From a virus, in IMG/VR virus record IMGVR_UViG_3300046530_000145, positions 1-26,435 of that record: 26,435 nt of DNA; one strand, given 5' to 3'. Positions within the stretch are counted from its first letter, which is position 1, and the number at the start of each line of letters is the position of its first letter. The notes below the pieces were generated by a model. The model was not told the DNA's origin. It saw only the letters and a program-made list of their open reading frames with translations, and did no database searches. Below are positions 15,166 through 23,566 of this stretch, one piece after another. The position numbers and the translations under genes were made by a program.

Positions 15166-15699
15166 GTGAGTGGCAATCAGTGGCCAGACGATGACTTCAC
15201 TACCGACGACGACGGCTTCAACACCGAGGACTCCGGGGGTATCGCCCAGCTGCGACGGCAGTACAAGGCGATGCTGAAGGAGAACAAGGACAAGGATGCG
15301 GAGATCTCCAAGCTCCGCACCCAGTCCCGCACGGCCACGGTGAAGGAGATCCTCCGGACCAAACAGGTCAATCCCAAGCTGGCTGCCCTCATCCCCCCGG
15401 ATGTGGAGGTCACCGAAGAGGCGATCGAGAAGTGGCTGGAGGAATTCGGGGACGTCTTCAACGTCAAGGGGAGCGCACCCGAGGGTGGAGGCCCCGCTTC
15501 GGCGGAGGGGCAGGCGGAACCTGCGTACTCCAAGGATGACGTGACCGCGCTGAACAAGGTGGCACAGGCTTCTGCGGGAGCAACCGTCGACATGTCCAAG
15601 GCTCAAGAGCTGATCGGGCAGATCCAGTCGGCGAACCGGGAGGAGTTCTTTGCCCTGATGGAACAGCACGGTGTAGGTAGGAACACGGCTGGCGGCTGA
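15166..15699 (+). CDS. Scaffolding protein
   Basis: A 177-aa acidic protein directly before the major capsid gene, which is the usual place for a scaffold that templates procapsid assembly and then leaves. The N-terminus is Asp-rich (DDDFTTDDDGF). Residues ~24-55 form a charged coiled-coil-like helix (LRRQYKAMLKENKDKDAEISKLR). The middle (~100-120) is Gly/Ala/Glu-rich and flexible. The last third is helical, as expected for the capsid-binding end. No protease motif is visible. GTG 15166 follows AGGGAGA at 15153-15159. Identification is by position and composition, not by a sequence signature. Confidence 0.78.
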   Translation: MSGNQWPDDDFTTDDDGFNTEDSGGIAQLRRQYKAMLKENKDKDAEISKLRTQSRTATVKEILRTKQVNPKLAALIPPDVEVTEEAIEKWLEEFGDVFNVKGSAPEGGGPASAEGQAEPAYSKDDVTALNKVAQASAGATVDMSKAQELIGQIQSANREEFFALMEQHGVGRNTAGG

Positions 15700-15734
15700 T
15701 CGGAACACCCAACCGCTAGTAGGAAGGCAGATCA

Positions 15735-16685
15735 GTGCCTGATCAGTACACTGATGCCGGCGGCGGCGCTTCTCTTGGTGTAAACCTCGTTCAGGCCGCC
15801 ATGGATCGGTACCTCGAATTCAACCTGCGTGCGATGCCGCTCTACCGCCACCTGGCGGACAAGCGTCCCGTACAGCAGGCAATGCCGGGCAGCTCCGTAG
15901 TTTTCAACATCTACCAGGACCTGCCGAAGGCAACCACACCGCTCACCGAGACCGTCGATCCTGACGCCATCGGTGTGCCGTCCACCCAGACCGTGTCTGT
16001 GACTCTCATCGAATACGGTGAGGCGCAGATCAAGACGAGAAGGCTCCAGCTCTTCGCCCTGTCCGACGTCGATCCGGCTATCGCCAACATCGTGTCGTAC
16101 AACCTGGGTGACTCGCTGGATGACATCGTCAGAGATGTGCTCCGTCAGGGCACCAACGTCGCCCGCGAAGCGGGCGGGGTGATGACCTTCAACACCGGCT
16201 CCGCCGCGAACGTCACCGGGACAGATACGTTCAAGTCCCGTGACGGACGTGCGGTGGTAGCTAAGCTGCGGGGAAACAAGGCGGTCCCCCGGACGGGGAA
16301 CCTGTATGCCGCGTTCCTTCACCCGGACGTGGCCTACGATCTTCGCTCCGAAACCGGTGCGGCTGCATGGCGGGACCCCCATGTGCAGTCGGCTCCCGGT
16401 AATATCTGGGATGCGACGATCGGCACGTACGAAGGTGCCATCTATACCGAGACCCCGCGTGCGTACTTCGCCAACGACGGGGGCACCAGCGCGAAGGTGC
16501 ATCGCACGATCTTCTGCGGTCAGCAGGCTCTGGCCGAGGCTGTCGCAGAAGAGCCGCATGTGATCATCGGCCCGATCACCGACCGACTGAATCGGTTCAG
16601 GCCGATTGGTTGGTATGGCGTTCTAGGTTGGGCTCGGTTCCGCGAGGCGAGCTTGTTCCGCGTGGAATCCACCTCGACCCTGTAA
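15735..16685 (+). CDS. Major capsid protein, N4 gp56-like
   Basis: A 316-aa protein that forms the icosahedral shell (HK97 fold expected). The order of motifs resembles the N4 gp56 capsid family: AMPGSSVVFNIYQDLPKATTPLTETVDPDAI, here residues ~55-85, then TQTVSVTLIEYGEAQIKT, a spine-like helix ALSDVDPAIANIVSYNLGDSLDDIV, and a C-terminal β-rich half with YAAFLHPDVAYDLR and ending GVLGWARF-EASLFRVES. There is no N-terminal propeptide or protease cleavage signal that I recognise. Start GTG 15735 has AGGAAGG at 15721-15727, an excellent ribosome site matching high expression. A 13-bp hairpin follows the stop, fitting an abundant message. Confidence 0.9.
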   Translation: MPDQYTDAGGGASLGVNLVQAAMDRYLEFNLRAMPLYRHLADKRPVQQAMPGSSVVFNIYQDLPKATTPLTETVDPDAIGVPSTQTVSVTLIEYGEAQIKTRRLQLFALSDVDPAIANIVSYNLGDSLDDIVRDVLRQGTNVAREAGGVMTFNTGSAANVTGTDTFKSRDGRAVVAKLRGNKAVPRTGNLYAAFLHPDVAYDLRSETGAAAWRDPHVQSAPGNIWDATIGTYEGAIYTETPRAYFANDGGTSAKVHRTIFCGQQALAEAVAEEPHVIIGPITDRLNRFRPIGWYGVLGWARFREASLFRVESTSTL

Positions 16686-16696
16686 AGGGTTCGGCT

Positions 16697-16729
16697 CTGG
16701 CGGGGACGTCCCCCACACGTCCCCGCCAG
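16697..16729 (+). terminator. 13-bp hairpin after capsid gene
   Basis: CTGGCGGGGACGT (16697-16709) pairs perfectly with ACGTCCCCGCCAG (16717-16729) around a 7-nt loop. No T-tail follows. It may partly terminate transcription or protect the 3' end of capsid mRNA, so capsid is made in excess of the genes downstream. Confidence 0.6.
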
Positions 16730-16755
16730 GACGGGGGAAGAAACGGAGAACAGCC

Positions 16756-17007
16756 ATGCCGACCTTCATCCCCCCACGGGTTCCTGAAACCCCAGCCGGA
16801 GGCGGGAAGCTGTTCGAGCGGTACCACATCGACCGCGGTGTGTCCGTGCTCATCGAGAACGGCACGGTGCGTCTCACCCGCTATCCGTCACAGGACGAGA
16901 TCTTCGCGGCGGACACCTACTATATGGGTGGACACGAACACTCGATCACCGACGACGAAGCGGACGTTCTCCGGCTTGCCGGCCTGGGGGACTACATCAC
17001 CCCGTGA
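16756..17007 (+). CDS. Conserved small head-region protein
   Basis: An 83-aa protein resembling a family I associate with positions directly after capsid genes in actinophages: it begins MPTFIPPRVPETPAGGG, followed by LFERYHIDRGVSVLIENG, RYPSQDEI and YYMGGHEHSITDDEADVLRLAGLGDY. It looks like a compact β-rich domain with a short C-terminal helix. No function is established to my knowledge; head completion or a decoration role is possible. Start ATG 16756 has GGAGA at 16745-16749. Confidence 0.8.
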   Translation: MPTFIPPRVPETPAGGGKLFERYHIDRGVSVLIENGTVRLTRYPSQDEIFAADTYYMGGHEHSITDDEADVLRLAGLGDYITP

Positions 17008-17016
17008 GGGCGTGCC

Positions 17017-17277
17017 ATGTGCACCAGCACTTGTCCGACGCAGGACCACCGGTCCTGGGGTGACTGTCTCAAAGCGAAGAACGTGAAGATCGCCTACTGC
17101 CGTTCGGCGGCCGGTTCGGACTACACCCAGCAGAAGACGTGGGACAAGGAACTCGGAGCGTATGAGTCCGTTCGCCGTGAGGGTATCCAGCCGAGGGCAA
17201 CCACGAAGTACTTCATCGACGACGCCAAACGCAGAAGCGACACCGACGGTGGCGCGTTCGACGCGGGAGCGAGCTGA
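17017..17277 (+). CDS. Cys-rich conserved phage protein
   Basis: An 86-aa protein of unknown function. Cysteines lie at residues 2, 6, 17 and 28 and a histidine at 11 (MCTSTCPTQDH, then SWGDC and AYC), which suggests metal binding or disulfides. The rest is helical and charged (TWDKELGAYESVRREGIQP). I associate this N-terminal pattern with other actinophages, always as a hypothetical protein. ATG 17017 follows GAGGG at 17006-17010. Its stop overlaps the next start (TGATG, 17275-17279), so expression is coupled. Confidence 0.78.
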   Translation: MCTSTCPTQDHRSWGDCLKAKNVKIAYCRSAAGSDYTQQKTWDKELGAYESVRREGIQPRATTKYFIDDAKRRSDTDGGAFDAGAS

Positions 17278-17531
17278 TGGCCCACAACGATCGCACTCTC
17301 ACCTACCACCTGAACCGGGTCGCCGGCCTGCTCGTCAACGGCCAGCCCACCAGGGCTGACGCCTACGCGGCGAACGTGTACGCGGGGACGTCGAACCTCG
17401 AAGTGGTTGGAGCTCTCAACGCCAAGGCGGGCATCACAGATACCCGGAAGTTCTTGGAGCTGGCCGGGGTGCTGAACAAGCTCGCCGGCACGAAAGACCT
17501 CGAGGTCGACGAAGCAGCGAGTTACCTATGA
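17277..17531 (+). CDS. Small helical hypothetical protein
   Basis: An 84-aa, Ala/Leu-rich helical protein (MAHNDRTLTYHLNRVAGLL, then DAYAANVYAGTSNLEVVGALNAKAG). No motif was recognised. It is locked between two translational overlaps: its ATG sits in the stop of the Cys-rich gene and its stop overlaps the adaptor start (ATGA, 17528-17531). The fixed stoichiometry this implies fits a head-tail joining component, but the function is unknown. Confidence 0.75.
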   Translation: MAHNDRTLTYHLNRVAGLLVNGQPTRADAYAANVYAGTSNLEVVGALNAKAGITDTRKFLELAGVLNKLAGTKDLEVDEAASYL

Positions 17532-18400
17532 TCTACGCCGATCTCATAGACGAGGTGTACGAGAGCCTCCTGGGTTACACCCGCAGCCAGGAGCAGACCA
17601 CCCACCTGACGGCCCCGATCACCGAGACGGATCTGCTGGTGCCGGTGGCGGATGCGAACCAGATCTCCAAGGGTGTCATCGAGATCGGCGATGAACTGCT
17701 CTACCTCGACCGCAAGGACGGGGCCGCGTCCTCGGGTGCCGTTCCCCCGTACGGGCGGGGATACCTGGGTACGACGGCGACGTCCCACGAGCCGGGCGAG
17801 CGGATCATCAACAACCCGCGGACACCGCGCAACCACATCGGTCGGGCCATCAACGCGACGATCCGCTCGGTGTACCCAGACCTGTACTCGGTACTCACCT
17901 ACCAGTTCCCCTACGTTGCCGCTCAGCTGCACTACAACTTGCCGTCGGACGCGGAGACGTTGCTGCAGGTGGAGTGGCAGCCGCCGGGTCCGTCGCTGAT
18001 CTGGATCCCGATCTCCTACTGGCGGCACTCCTCCACCGCGGACGCGGTGGGTGTGGAACTCGGAGACTCCATCCAACCGGGCCGGCCGGTGCGGCTGACC
18101 TACGGCGCACGCCCGCGGGAACTCGACGACTTCAGCGTGGAGTTCACCGACACCGGGTTCGACGAGAACGCCCGCGACGTCATCGTGTACGGGGCGTGCG
18201 CCCGGATCATCGGCTACACCGAGTCGGCCCGGCTGCAGTCCGAGGCCATCGAATCCCAGACGCAGCAACAGATGATCCCACCGGGCGCGACCTTGAACGC
18301 CGGCCGGTACTTCTTCCAGCTCCACAAGCAGCGACTCGCCGAGGAGCAGCGTCGCCTGCAGCTCCGCCATCCCGTGGTCGTCCACCGCACCCAGTTCTGA
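17528..18400 (+). CDS. Head-tail adaptor-like protein
   Basis: A 290-aa protein that probably forms the ring between portal and tail. The N-terminal helix (MIYADLIDEVYESLLGYT) leads into a β-rich segment with GVIEIGDELLYLDRK, then GRGYLGTTATSHEPGERI, then a helical core with RNHIGRAINATIRSVYPDLYSVL. This pattern is typical of actinophage adaptor-type proteins. The long C-terminal helical arm (~235-285, Gln/Arg-rich, QKLHKQRLAEEQRRLQL-like) could insert into the portal clip. No enzyme motif is seen. The assignment relies on family impression plus position between capsid and tail genes. Confidence 0.65.
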   Translation: MIYADLIDEVYESLLGYTRSQEQTTHLTAPITETDLLVPVADANQISKGVIEIGDELLYLDRKDGAASSGAVPPYGRGYLGTTATSHEPGERIINNPRTPRNHIGRAINATIRSVYPDLYSVLTYQFPYVAAQLHYNLPSDAETLLQVEWQPPGPSLIWIPISYWRHSSTADAVGVELGDSIQPGRPVRLTYGARPRELDDFSVEFTDTGFDENARDVIVYGACARIIGYTESARLQSEAIESQTQQQMIPPGATLNAGRYFFQLHKQRLAEEQRRLQLRHPVVVHRTQF

Positions 18401-18410
18401 GGAGGGCGGC

Positions 18411-19838
18411 GTGCCCCGCTACTACAGCAACACGGCGGTCGAAGCGACACTCGCCGCCCCGGTCTCCGCCTCCGCCACCTCCATCATCGTGTCTTCGACG
18501 TCCGGGTTCCCGATTCTGTACCCGTACCGGCTCACTCTGGATTTCGAGTCCCCTGGTGCGGAGGTCGTCGACGTCACGGCCGGGTCGGGTACGAACCTCA
18601 CCGTCGTTCGGGGCGTCGACGGTACGTCCGCGCAGACCCATCCGACCGGTGCGATCGTGGCTCACACGGCGACCGCCCAGGACTTCCGGGACAGCCAGGA
18701 CCACATCGCCGCCACCACTGCAGTACACGGCCTTGCCCCCGGTGTCGCAGTGGCGGGCTTGTCGTCCACGCAGACGTTGACGAACAAGACGATCGATGGA
18801 ACCGCCAACACCCTGAAGAACATCGACGCCGGTGCAGTCACCGGGATCTTCAAGTCCACCACGGTCGCCGCCACGGGTGCAGCGACGGTGGGGTTGAACG
18901 TCAAAGGGTTCGCCGGCCAGACGGCGAACCTGCAGAACTGGTCGAACTCGGCGGGCACGGTGCTCGCGTTCGTCGAGGCCGATGGTGATGCCACGTTCGA
19001 TTCGATCACCACCACCGACGGCGGTATCGCCACCGCTGCGGCTGGCGGGTCGACGTTCCTCGGCAAGTCGTTGGACCTGACGGCACTGCTGACAACGGCC
19101 ATACCGTTGAAGGTGAAGGTCGCAGCGGCTGCCACCGCTGACGCCCTGCAGGTGCTGACGTCCGCTGCGGTTGCGGTATTCAAGGTCAGCCCCACCGGGG
19201 CGGTCACAGCGTCCGGGGGAATCACCACGGCCGGCGGTGTGACCGCGGCAACGAAGTCGTCGCTCACCCAAGCCGTCATCGTGCAGACCGGCGCCACCGA
19301 TCCGGTGCTGCAACTCAAGGCCGGCGCGGTGGCCACCACCAAGCCCTACCTGCAGATCACCAACCACGCCGATGCGGCACTGTCCAAGATTGACGAACTG
19401 GGCTACTGGGTGGGACCGGCGGATGCGGTGTCGCTGGCCCTGACCACCGCCGTCCCGTCCAACCAGGCCGTTTCCACCAAGGTCAACTATGTCGCAGGGA
19501 ACGCGGAGTTCGACCCGCGTGACCACCAGCTGGCCGCCTCACCCAGCCGTATCACTATCGCCGTGCCGGGGCTCTACCTGGTCAGCCACCAGGCGATCTT
19601 TGCCATCAACGCTACCGGGCAGCGGGGATCTGACGTTCGTCTCAACAGCGGTGGGTTCCCGTTGATGACCCGGATGAACGCCGTCGGTGGTGGGTACGTC
19701 ACCTCACCGGGGTCGACCCGTCTAATCAAGCTGGCGGCCAACGACTACCTCGAACATTGGGTGTACCAGAACACCAGCCCCGCGGTGTCTCTCTCGACCC
19801 AGCTGCACATGCAGTGCACCTTCATGGGGACGGGATGA
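18411..19838 (+). CDS. Tail fibre with C1q-like end
   Basis: A 475-aa probable receptor-binding fibre or spike. Residues 1-95 are a β-rich N-terminal attachment domain (STSGFPILYPYRLTLDFE, then TNLTVVRGVDGTSAQTHPTGA), followed by the fibre motif LTNKTIDGTANTLKNI at ~123-138. The shaft (~145-325) is Ala/Thr/Gly-rich with repeating β units ending in G-x-x-T...ITT. The last ~120 residues (VPGLYLVSHQAIFAIN to the end) look like a C1q/TNF-type jelly roll, a common trimeric tip. Start GTG 18411 has GGAGGG at 18401-18406. Fibre assignment is firm; receptor and tip function are inferred. Confidence 0.82.
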   Translation: MPRYYSNTAVEATLAAPVSASATSIIVSSTSGFPILYPYRLTLDFESPGAEVVDVTAGSGTNLTVVRGVDGTSAQTHPTGAIVAHTATAQDFRDSQDHIAATTAVHGLAPGVAVAGLSSTQTLTNKTIDGTANTLKNIDAGAVTGIFKSTTVAATGAATVGLNVKGFAGQTANLQNWSNSAGTVLAFVEADGDATFDSITTTDGGIATAAAGGSTFLGKSLDLTALLTTAIPLKVKVAAAATADALQVLTSAAVAVFKVSPTGAVTASGGITTAGGVTAATKSSLTQAVIVQTGATDPVLQLKAGAVATTKPYLQITNHADAALSKIDELGYWVGPADAVSLALTTAVPSNQAVSTKVNYVAGNAEFDPRDHQLAASPSRITIAVPGLYLVSHQAIFAINATGQRGSDVRLNSGGFPLMTRMNAVGGGYVTSPGSTRLIKLAANDYLEHWVYQNTSPAVSLSTQLHMQCTFMGTG

Positions 19839-19841
19839 CCT

Positions 19842-21767
19842 ATGGCCGTCAAGATCCCCACGAAACTGCCGGCGTCACTTTCCCAACCGCTGTCTGCGGT
19901 GAACCAGTTCTCCAAGGACGACATCGACTTCGCCTACGCCATCGGTGGTATGGGCTGGTTGTCCGCAGCCAACCCGGACCGGCCGGTACGCCGGCAGACT
20001 GCACCGTTTCGTAAGCAGCAGCTCGACGTCGGTGGCCAGGCCGGAGAACAGAGTCTGGAGAACTGGTGGTACCGCAGCCAGTTCACCTTTCACGGTGGGG
20101 CCGGCCAGCTCTACAACGACCCGAACACCCGTAACCCACAGGGTGGGTCTGAGTCTGTGGAAACCCGGTACTTCAAGTCCTGCGGTGTCGATGTGTGGAC
20201 ACCCGGAAAGGTCACTCTTCTGCCGGCGTTGATCCAAGTCGCCTCCGCGGCGGTGGTCGATGTGTTCGGGTATGCCACGCCCACGAACAAGAACATGGTC
20301 ATGTGGGCCACCGGGTCCACCGCCTACCAGCGTTCGGCCGATGGTGGCTACTCCGGTTCGACGGCGGCACCGGCCGGGGAAACCATCGTCTCGGTGTGCA
20401 CCAACGGTTCGTACGCTTTCATCGCTACGTCAGTGGGCATTTATACCGGGGCATTGCCGGACGGCAACGGTTCCATGACGTGGGTCAAGTTGTGGAACAC
20501 CGGTTCCTCGAAGGTGCGGATCGCCTGGGTGAAACAGCGGCTCGTTGGTTGCATCGGCACTGCGGTGTACGAACTCGTGGGAACCGGGCCAACGCTTCCC
20601 GTAGATAAGAAGATCTTCACCCACCCGAATGACCAATGGATCTGGACGTCGGTCACCGAAGGCGGCCGGGCCGTGTACGTTGCCGGCTATGCCGGCGGCC
20701 GGTCGTCGGTCTTCAAGTTCGTTCCCACCGAAACGACCGGTGATCTGCCGCAGCTCAGTACCGGCATTGTCGCCGCGGTGGTTCCCGAGGGTGAGAACGT
20801 GCACGCCGTCTACGGTTACCTCGGCACCTACATCGCCCTCGGCACCAGCCGGGGTGTGCGGATCGGGATTACCGACGACAACGGTGACATCACCTACGGC
20901 CCGCTCATCGTGGAAACATCCCAGCCGGTGCTGTGCTTTACGGCCAGGGATCGGTTCGTGTACTTCGGGCTCACCACCGCGGTGGACAACAAGTCCGGCC
21001 TCGGCCGCATCGACCTTGGATACGCCTTCGAGGGTTTGCGGTTCGCCTACGCCTGGGATGTTTTCCACGCCAACGCCACTTCCACGGTGACCGGCTGCGC
21101 ACTGGTCGGGAACAGCAACAACCTGGCCATGGGTACCTCGGCCAACGGGCTGTTCCTCAACGACGGATCGGGAACGAAGCTGGCCGCCGGGTATCTGGAA
21201 ACGAGTAGGGCCAGGTTCTCCACCTTGGAACCGAAGCTGTACAAGCTGTTGCGGGTACGGGGACCTCTGTTGGAGGGAAGTCTCGGCATCTCCATCACCG
21301 GCATGAGTGGCACACCGTCGCCGCTCATCACCCTGCCCCAGGGTGTGGTGCCCTCGGCGGATCTCGATATCAGGAACCCGTCCGGTCCGCAGGAGTACAT
21401 CTCTGTGCGGTTCGTGCTGAACAGGCACACCACCAACCTGACTCTGGGGGCGGAGTTCTCCTCCTACCAGCTCAAGGCATTGCCGGGCACGATCCGCACC
21501 AGGCTCATCCAACTTCCGCTGTTGTGCTTCGACCTGGAGTCCGATCCCAATGGGCAGCGGTGGGGTGGCACGGGTACCGCCATTACCCGCCTGCAGGAGA
21601 TCGAGGCAATCGAAGCCACCGGCGATACGATTCTGTGGCAGGACTTCTCCAACAACACCGCCGAGATGGTCAGCATCGAGCAACTGGAGTTCATCCAGTC
21701 CGCTCCACCACAGGACGCCTCCGGTTGGGGTGGATACCTCAACGTCACATTGAGGACTGTCAAGTGA
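19842..21767 (+). CDS. Tail nozzle/β-propeller-like protein
   Basis: A 641-aa β-rich protein. Repeating blade-like units such as SVCTNGSYAFIATSVGIYTG, RAVYVAGYAGGRSSVFKF and LGTYIALGTSRGVRIG suggest a β-propeller, as in tail nozzle proteins (T7 gp12-like) or minor tail proteins. The N-terminal ~110 residues contain GWLSAANPDRPVRRQTAPFRKQQLDVG. The C-terminal ~150 residues are a second β domain ending in the [10 protein letters not shown] strand. Start ATG 19842 follows GGGGACGGGA. Its stop overlaps the next gene (GTGA). With no tape measure or tail-tube gene in sight, nozzle is my preferred reading; a siphovirus minor tail protein is the alternative. Confidence 0.65.
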   Translation: MAVKIPTKLPASLSQPLSAVNQFSKDDIDFAYAIGGMGWLSAANPDRPVRRQTAPFRKQQLDVGGQAGEQSLENWWYRSQFTFHGGAGQLYNDPNTRNPQGGSESVETRYFKSCGVDVWTPGKVTLLPALIQVASAAVVDVFGYATPTNKNMVMWATGSTAYQRSADGGYSGSTAAPAGETIVSVCTNGSYAFIATSVGIYTGALPDGNGSMTWVKLWNTGSSKVRIAWVKQRLVGCIGTAVYELVGTGPTLPVDKKIFTHPNDQWIWTSVTEGGRAVYVAGYAGGRSSVFKFVPTETTGDLPQLSTGIVAAVVPEGENVHAVYGYLGTYIALGTSRGVRIGITDDNGDITYGPLIVETSQPVLCFTARDRFVYFGLTTAVDNKSGLGRIDLGYAFEGLRFAYAWDVFHANATSTVTGCALVGNSNNLAMGTSANGLFLNDGSGTKLAAGYLETSRARFSTLEPKLYKLLRVRGPLLEGSLGISITGMSGTPSPLITLPQGVVPSADLDIRNPSGPQEYISVRFVLNRHTTNLTLGAEFSSYQLKALPGTIRTRLIQLPLLCFDLESDPNGQRWGGTGTAITRLQEIEAIEATGDTILWQDFSNNTAEMVSIEQLEFIQSAPPQDASGWGGYLNVTLRTVK

Positions 21768-22120
21768 GCGAGAAGACAGCAGGCCGCCACGACCTGCAGA
21801 TGCGCGACAACGAGACGTTCGTCCTACACCTGACCTATAAGGACCCGAACAGTCTTCCCGTCGACCTCACCGGTTACGCCGTCCGGATGCAGGTCCGGGA
21901 CAAGGCCGGCGGCACTGTACTCCTGGACTCTGACGATTCTGGTACCGCGGTGATCACCGATCCTCTCGAAGGGAAGATCGACGTCACATTCCCCAGGTCG
22001 GACATGCTCGCGGTAACGGCACGTCTGGGCGTGTACGACCTGGCTCTGATCTCTCCCACCGCGCAGGTCGACGTTCTCATCGAGGGCACCGTGGCATTCA
22101 TCAGGGGCGTGACGGTATGA
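21764..22120 (+). CDS. BppU-like N-terminal domain protein
   Basis: A 118-aa protein of a widespread phage fold: an immunoglobulin-like domain with [35 protein letters not shown] and [24 protein letters not shown], like the N-terminal part of baseplate upper protein BppU. In other phages it links fibres to the tail. The start is GTG 21764 overlapping the preceding stop (GTGA), with TGAGGA at 21751-21756; earlier in-frame ATGs lie inside the upstream gene. The stop overlaps the collagen-fibre start (ATGA), so this domain probably docks that fibre. Here the domain is a separate gene rather than fused to the fibre. Confidence 0.8.
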   Translation: MSEKTAGRHDLQMRDNETFVLHLTYKDPNSLPVDLTGYAVRMQVRDKAGGTVLLDSDDSGTAVITDPLEGKIDVTFPRSDMLAVTARLGVYDLALISPTAQVDVLIEGTVAFIRGVTV

Positions 22121-23325
22121 CCACCACTCCGAACCAGGTTGTCGTCGATCCCAAGACGGTGGCGGTCATCGAGGTTGCCACTATCGGCCCGAAGGGAATC
22201 GAGGGGGACGCCGGTCCCACCGGCCCACCGGGACCTATCGGGCTCGACGGCCCCCCAGGACCCCAGGGAATTATCGGTGCCACCGGTTTGTCGGGGCCCA
22301 CGGGTGCCCAAGGGCAGATGGGTGACGTCGGTCCGGAAGGACCGATCGGGTTGACCGGTCCCACCGGGCCGCCTGGCTTGACGGGCGACACAGGTGACAC
22401 CGGATTGCAAGGGATCCCCGGTTCCCAGGGTCCCGAAGGACCCATCGGCCCGATGGGACCGCGCGGGTTCAAGGGCGATACGGGTGATCCCGGTGGACCT
22501 GTAGGACCGATGGGACCGGAAGGTCCACAGGGTGTGCCAGGTTTGCCGGGCATCCAGGGTTTGGAGGGGCCCACCGGCCCACAAGGTGTGAAGGGGGATA
22601 CGGGGAGTACGGGTGCCACTGGTACTACTGGTGCTACTGGCTCGCAGGGTCCCAAGGGCGATAAGGGCGACCCCGGAACCAACGGAACCAACGGTGCCGC
22701 CGGTGCCACGGGTCCACAGGGACCGGTCGGTCTCACTGGAGCCGATGGTCCACAAGGAATTCCCGGCGCTTCTGGTGGAACTGTCGGACCGGCTGGTGGC
22801 TCACCCTTCACACTCGTCGCTGCACAAGCGAACCTTCCGGCCGCGACGGCGGCAGCAGGGCCTGGCTATCACGTCGCCAACACCAAGACATCGTGGGTTT
22901 CCGATGGAGCGGTGTGGAAGCTCGTTCAGGGCGATACGGGTGTCCGCGATATCTCGTCGACGCTGCGAACCGCCAACTGGAAGCTCTCCTCGACGGCTGG
23001 TTACTTCCGGATTCGGCGTGTTCTCAACACGGTGTGGCTCTCGGGTCGGTTGCAGTACAACGGCCCAGGCGTGATCATGGCGTCAGATGTGGAGATCTAC
23101 ACCGTGACGGCCGGGTTCATCCCGGCGAACGCATACGTCCCACTCGGCGTATGCGTTCGTTACGCGACGAATCTGGGCGTGATCGACAACTACTCCTCAC
23201 CGTCCATTGTCAGCTGCAACTTTCATGGGACGGCTGGTAGCTGGGTGGTCGACCAAAGCTTCTTCTTCCAGGTGTCATGGATTACGAACGATGCCTGGCC
23301 GAACAACCCACTTCCTGGCGTGTAA
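22117..23325 (+). CDS. Collagen-like tail fibre
   Basis: A 402-aa fibre. Residues 1-23 form a short β-prone head. Residues 24-219 are a collagen-like Gly-X-Y shaft of 65 triplets, interrupted once by a single extra glycine after triplet 34 (GDP-G-GPV). Residues ~220-402 form a β-rich C-terminal domain ([13 protein letters not shown], then a [19 protein letters not shown] strand, then a Cys-containing tail half), probably the trimerising receptor-binding tip. Proline and threonine/aspartate are common at the Y and X positions, as in bacterial collagens that are stable without hydroxyproline. It is translationally coupled to the BppU-like gene by an ATGA overlap. Confidence 0.9.
   Translation: MTTTPNQVVVDPKTVAVIEVATIGPKGIEGDAGPTGPPGPIGLDGPPGPQGIIGATGLSGPTGAQGQMGDVGPEGPIGLTGPTGPPGLTGDTGDTGLQGIPGSQGPEGPIGPMGPRGFKGDTGDPGGPVGPMGPEGPQGVPGLPGIQGLEGPTGPQGVKGDTGSTGATGTTGATGSQGPKGDKGDPGTNGTNGAAGATGPQGPVGLTGADGPQGIPGASGGTVGPAGGSPFTLVAAQANLPAATAAAGPGYHVANTKTSWVSDGAVWKLVQGDTGVRDISSTLRTANWKLSSTAGYFRIRRVLNTVWLSGRLQYNGPGVIMASDVEIYTVTAGFIPANAYVPLGVCVRYATNLGVIDNYSSPSIVSCNFHGTAGSWVVDQSFFFQVSWITNDAWPNNPLPGV
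22186..22773 (+). repeat. Gly-X-Y collagen repeat tract
   Basis: Nine-base periodic GGN-rich DNA encoding 65 Gly-X-Y triplets with one register slip near residue 126. The tract is repetitive at codon level but not made of identical units, so it is less prone to slippage than a true microsatellite. Its complement also reads as Pro/Gly triplets, creating a spurious reverse-strand frame. Confidence 0.9.
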
Positions 23326-23350
23326 GCCCTTGATTCGATCGGAGCGAACG

Positions 23351-23566
23351 ATGAAGGCCGCACAGCGCAAGGCGCTGCCGAAGAGTGAGTTCGTGTACAA
23401 GGAGAAGAAGGCGTACCCCATAGATACGCTGGCCAGGGCACGTAATGCCCTGGCACGGGCGGCCCAATCCAAGACCTCCGGTGACTACGCGACTGTGGCC
23501 CGAGCGGTGCGGGCGAAGTACGGGGACCAGATCGAGACCAAGGGCAAGCCGAAGGGCAAGACCTGA
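23351..23566 (+). CDS. DUF6582-like small protein
   Basis: A 71-aa basic protein with the pattern LPKSEFVYKEKKAYPIDTLARARNALARAAQS followed by VARAVRAKYGDQI. This resembles a small family (DUF6582-like) found across phages as a free protein or as part of prohead proteins. The molecular role is unknown. I chose ATG 23351, preceded by GGAGCGA; a longer frame from 23207 overlaps the collagen-fibre gene. The stop overlaps the next start (TGATG, 23564-23568), tying it to the lysis-side genes. Confidence 0.75.
   Translation: MKAAQRKALPKSEFVYKEKKAYPIDTLARARNALARAAQSKTSGDYATVARAVRAKYGDQIETKGKPKGKT

Noticed and set aside
18207-19526. 439-aa reverse-strand open frame
   Set aside because: It is a shadow of the fibre gene with Arg/Gly/Val-rich composition and no motif. 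Similar shadows at 5882-7162 and 20430-21683 were rejected for the same reason.
22101-22811. Reverse-strand frame encoding a second collagen-like protein
   Set aside because: It is the mirror of the Gly-X-Y tract: GGN codons read as CCN on the other strand give Pro/Gly triplets. It has no ribosome site and lies fully inside the fibre gene.
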